Below, in pieces: positions 6,228-7,646 of a stretch of 7,646 nucleotides of DNA (within the stretch, counting starts at the first letter, position 1; the number at the start of each line of letters is the position of its first letter). This DNA is from JBFLVQ01 sp040758525. GTDB taxonomy: Bacteria > Acidobacteriota > Blastocatellia > Chloracidobacteriales > JADJPF01. The translations under genes and the position numbers were made by a program. The stretch spans positions 1 through 7,646 of the forward strand of contig JBFLVQ010000470.1 of the NCBI GenBank assembly GCA_040758525.1. Direction: 5' to 3'. The notes under the pieces were generated by a model that saw only the letters and a list, made by a program, of their open reading frames with translations, was not told where the DNA came from and searched no databases.

Positions 6228-6307
6228 AGTTCCTCCTTGTTAGTTTGTTAGCCGGTTAAACAACGCCAGGGACAGCAATGGTTGATCCTAACACAAAATT
6301 TCTTTAA

Positions 6308-6389
6308 TGGCGCAAGCGTATCAATAAATTTAATGTCGCTGCGTCATTAACGGTTGATTGGCCCGGCGAGAGTCGTTATCATTGCGCCA
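6308..6389. repeat. Spaced perfect inverted repeat in the nuclease-kinase intergenic region
   Basis: TGGCGCAA at 6308-6315 and TTGCGCCA at 6382-6389 are perfect inverted copies 66 bases apart. A second pair, TAACG (6348-6352) and CGTTA (6374-6378), is nested between them. The region 6228-6485 otherwise holds only the nuclease-homologue ribosome site and presumably two divergent promoters, none of which I can call with confidence; CATAAT at 6413-6418 is a weak -10 candidate for the kinase. The repeat could be a pair of regulator half-sites or chance. Confidence 0.3.
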
Positions 6390-6485
6390 AAGAGTTAAGA
6401 AAGGTAGATTATCATAATTTATGTGCCGGCAACGGCCTGTATGCTGGCTTGATAGCTGCCCTAAAGCAAGGGGGACTCGCAAAGG

Positions 6486-7427
6486 ATGCTGGAGAACTTG
6501 CTTGCGCACAGATATCGTATTATTGAGCTGATTGGCGAAGGCGGTATAGGTGTTGTCTACAAGGCCAATGATCTATCTACTGGCCAAGAGGTTGCAATCA
6601 AGTTCTTAGTACAGGAACAGACTGCCGATGAGCAGATGCAACAGATGCGTCAACGCTATTTTGAGCGCGAGATTGCGATACTGCGCAAAATACGCCACCC
6701 TTCTATTATTGCATTGCTTGATAGTGGCTTCACCAGAGTGGGCTTACCATATTTTGTTATGGAATATTTCCATGGGCGTACACTGGCAGAAATGATAGAA
6801 GCAGGAGGACCGCTATTTGTCGGGCGTGCTTTCCGCATACTGCAACAGGTCTGTTCTGCCCTTAACTACATACACCAGAACGGCACTATCCATCGTGATC
6901 TAAAACCAGAGAATATTCTTATTCTTGAAGAGATGCAGAAGGATGAGGTACGCCTGATCGATTTTGGTATTGCTAAGATGCTAGGCGGTTCCGAACAGGG
7001 TCCTTTTATGCCTATTACCCAGATTGGCAATATTGTTGGCACAGTAGATTACCTTGCCCCTGAGCAGTGGGAAGATGGTGAACTGGATCAGCGTACAGAT
7101 ATCTATGCGCTTGGCTTGGTTGCTTTTGAGATGCTTACTGGCAGTCACCCTTTTCGCACCGATTCGCTTGCTATTACGATGTCAAAACATCTTAATGAGG
7201 AGCCACCACCACCCTCCAGTCTCAATCCAGAACTGCCAATTATGCTTGATGAAGTGATTCTACGCAGTATTGCTAAGGAAAAGACACAGCGTCAAGCAAC
7301 TACGATAGAATTTCTTACTGAATTCGAGAATGTACTTGCCGATATCTATCGTCGCAGCCTTAGCTATCTCTCTAATCCTGCTACCGAAACACTCTCATTC
7401 GAGCTTGGCGCCGAGGATGAAACTTAA
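6486..7427 (+). CDS. Cytosolic PknB-type Ser/Thr protein kinase
   Basis: A 313-residue Hanks-type protein kinase, catalytically complete by motif. The Gly-rich loop GEGGIGVVY is at 17-25, the ATP-anchoring lysine in VAIKF is Lys39, and the probable helix-C glutamate is Glu62. The catalytic loop HRDLKPEN spans 136-143 with Asp138, the metal-binding DFG is at 159-161, APE is at 191-193, and TDIYALG contains Asp205. No transmembrane segment or sensor domain follows; the chain ends with a short acidic, Ser/Thr-rich tail (about 290-313). It therefore resembles a soluble kinase whose input comes from partner proteins. The activation segment between DFG and APE contains Thr178 and Thr187 as possible phosphorylation sites. 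The ATG at 6486 gives the usual kinase N-terminus (MLEN...RYRI); AAGGGGG at 6468-6474 is an 11-base-distant ribosome site. No substrate can be assigned, although GIN-domain, nuclease-homologue and permease genes lie nearby. Confidence 0.95.
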   Translation: MLENLLAHRYRIIELIGEGGIGVVYKANDLSTGQEVAIKFLVQEQTADEQMQQMRQRYFEREIAILRKIRHPSIIALLDSGFTRVGLPYFVMEYFHGRTLAEMIEAGGPLFVGRAFRILQQVCSALNYIHQNGTIHRDLKPENILILEEMQKDEVRLIDFGIAKMLGGSEQGPFMPITQIGNIVGTVDYLAPEQWEDGELDQRTDIYALGLVAFEMLTGSHPFRTDSLAITMSKHLNEEPPPPSSLNPELPIMLDEVILRSIAKEKTQRQATTIEFLTEFENVLADIYRRSLSYLSNPATETLSFELGAEDET

Positions 7428-7434
7428 AGGCTTA

Positions 7435-7646
7435 TTACTTTCGGTTAATTGAGCCTGAGCCAGATATCTTCTGATCAATAACTTTAGGATTGCCATAGTA
7501 ATTAATATCTCCACTACCATTGACCGCTGCGCTTAATTCTTCGGTAACATAAACATCTGTATCACCAGAACCATTTATAACTACTGCGGCTTTTTCCGTA
7601 TGTAGTTGTTCCCCGCTAAAATCACCTGAGCCAGATATGTCTACAT
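7435..7646 (-). CDS. GIN-domain (DUF2807) protein, C-terminal end only
   Basis: This partial gene reads into the window from the right edge on the minus strand and has no start here. The visible 69 residues before the TAA at 7437-7435 contain four repeats of a Gly-Ser-Gly motif: SGSGD at 4-8, NGSGD at 24-28, NGSGD at 42-46 and SGSGS at 61-65, spaced 18-20 residues. This is the signature of the GIN domain (DUF2807, 'auto-transporter adhesin head'), a right-handed beta-helix-like fold in which each repeat is one coil. The end, SGSGSINRK, is the usual C-terminal style of this family. Most members are exported or membrane-linked proteins; the N-terminal part that would show a signal peptide is outside the window. 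The function of the family is poorly known. Its stop lies 7 bases from the convergent kinase stop. Confidence 0.85.
   Translation of the reverse strand, partial: VDISGSGDFSGEQLHTEKAAVVINGSGDTDVYVTEELSAAVNGSGDINYYGNPKVIDQKISGSGSINRK

Noticed and set aside
5951..6229. 92-residue open frame on the plus strand opposite the signal peptide region
   Set aside because: Antisense to the well-supported nuclease-homologue start, with no recognisable content and no convincing ribosome site.
1..7646. CRISPR array, tRNA/rRNA, insertion sequence or prophage remnants
   Set aside because: I looked for regularly spaced repeats, cloverleaf-like segments, transposase motifs and terminal inverted repeats and saw none.

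Overview
The window looks like chromosomal DNA from a free-living, respiring Gram-negative-type bacterium. My best guess is Acidobacteriota, possibly class Blastocatellia. The guess rests on a photosynthetic-reaction-centre-type multihaem cytochrome c domain joined to an LPPGHPP-containing membrane-anchored N-terminus, a secreted bifunctional-nuclease homologue, a soluble PknB-type kinase and a GIN-domain (DUF2807) protein close together, with moderate GC. It is inferred from gene content only. I see no rRNA, tRNA, CRISPR array, transposase or phage gene.

Layout. Positions 1-771 (+) hold the C-terminal part of a KimA/YdaO-like APC permease that begins outside the window. Positions 814-1344 (+) and 3198-4232 (-) encode two membrane proteins with almost the same 34-residue four-cysteine head (CxxC-x12-CxxC) but different membrane regions. 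They flank 1346-3100 (-), a double-domain SagB-type nitroreductase-fold flavoprotein. Positions 4416-4670 (+) encode a small two-helix membrane protein with a promoter geometry that suggests a leaderless mRNA. Positions 4760-5299 (+) encode a membrane-anchored dihaem cytochrome c behind a good sigma70-like promoter. Positions 6227-5310 (-) form a two-gene operon of a secreted bifunctional-nuclease homologue and an Mpo1-like membrane protein. Positions 6486-7427 (+) encode a compact cytosolic Ser/Thr kinase. Positions 7435-7646 (-) hold the C-terminal end of a GIN-domain protein that runs off the window and has no start codon inside it.

Architecture. The strand changes often, and all three convergent gene pairs end almost stop-to-stop (1, 10 and 7 bases apart). 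I found no hairpin followed by a T-run anywhere. The longest stretch without a gene is 6228-6485 (258 bases), between the divergent nuclease-homologue and kinase genes. No gap reaches 300 bases.

How the genes may work together. Most seem to be independent envelope or housekeeping functions. The best candidate for an undescribed unit is the block 814-4232: two cysteine-headed membrane proteins around a SagB-type oxidoreductase. A functional link is an inference from proximity and the shared head. The two genes on the minus strand may be co-transcribed, but the flavoprotein gene also appears to have its own -10 element.
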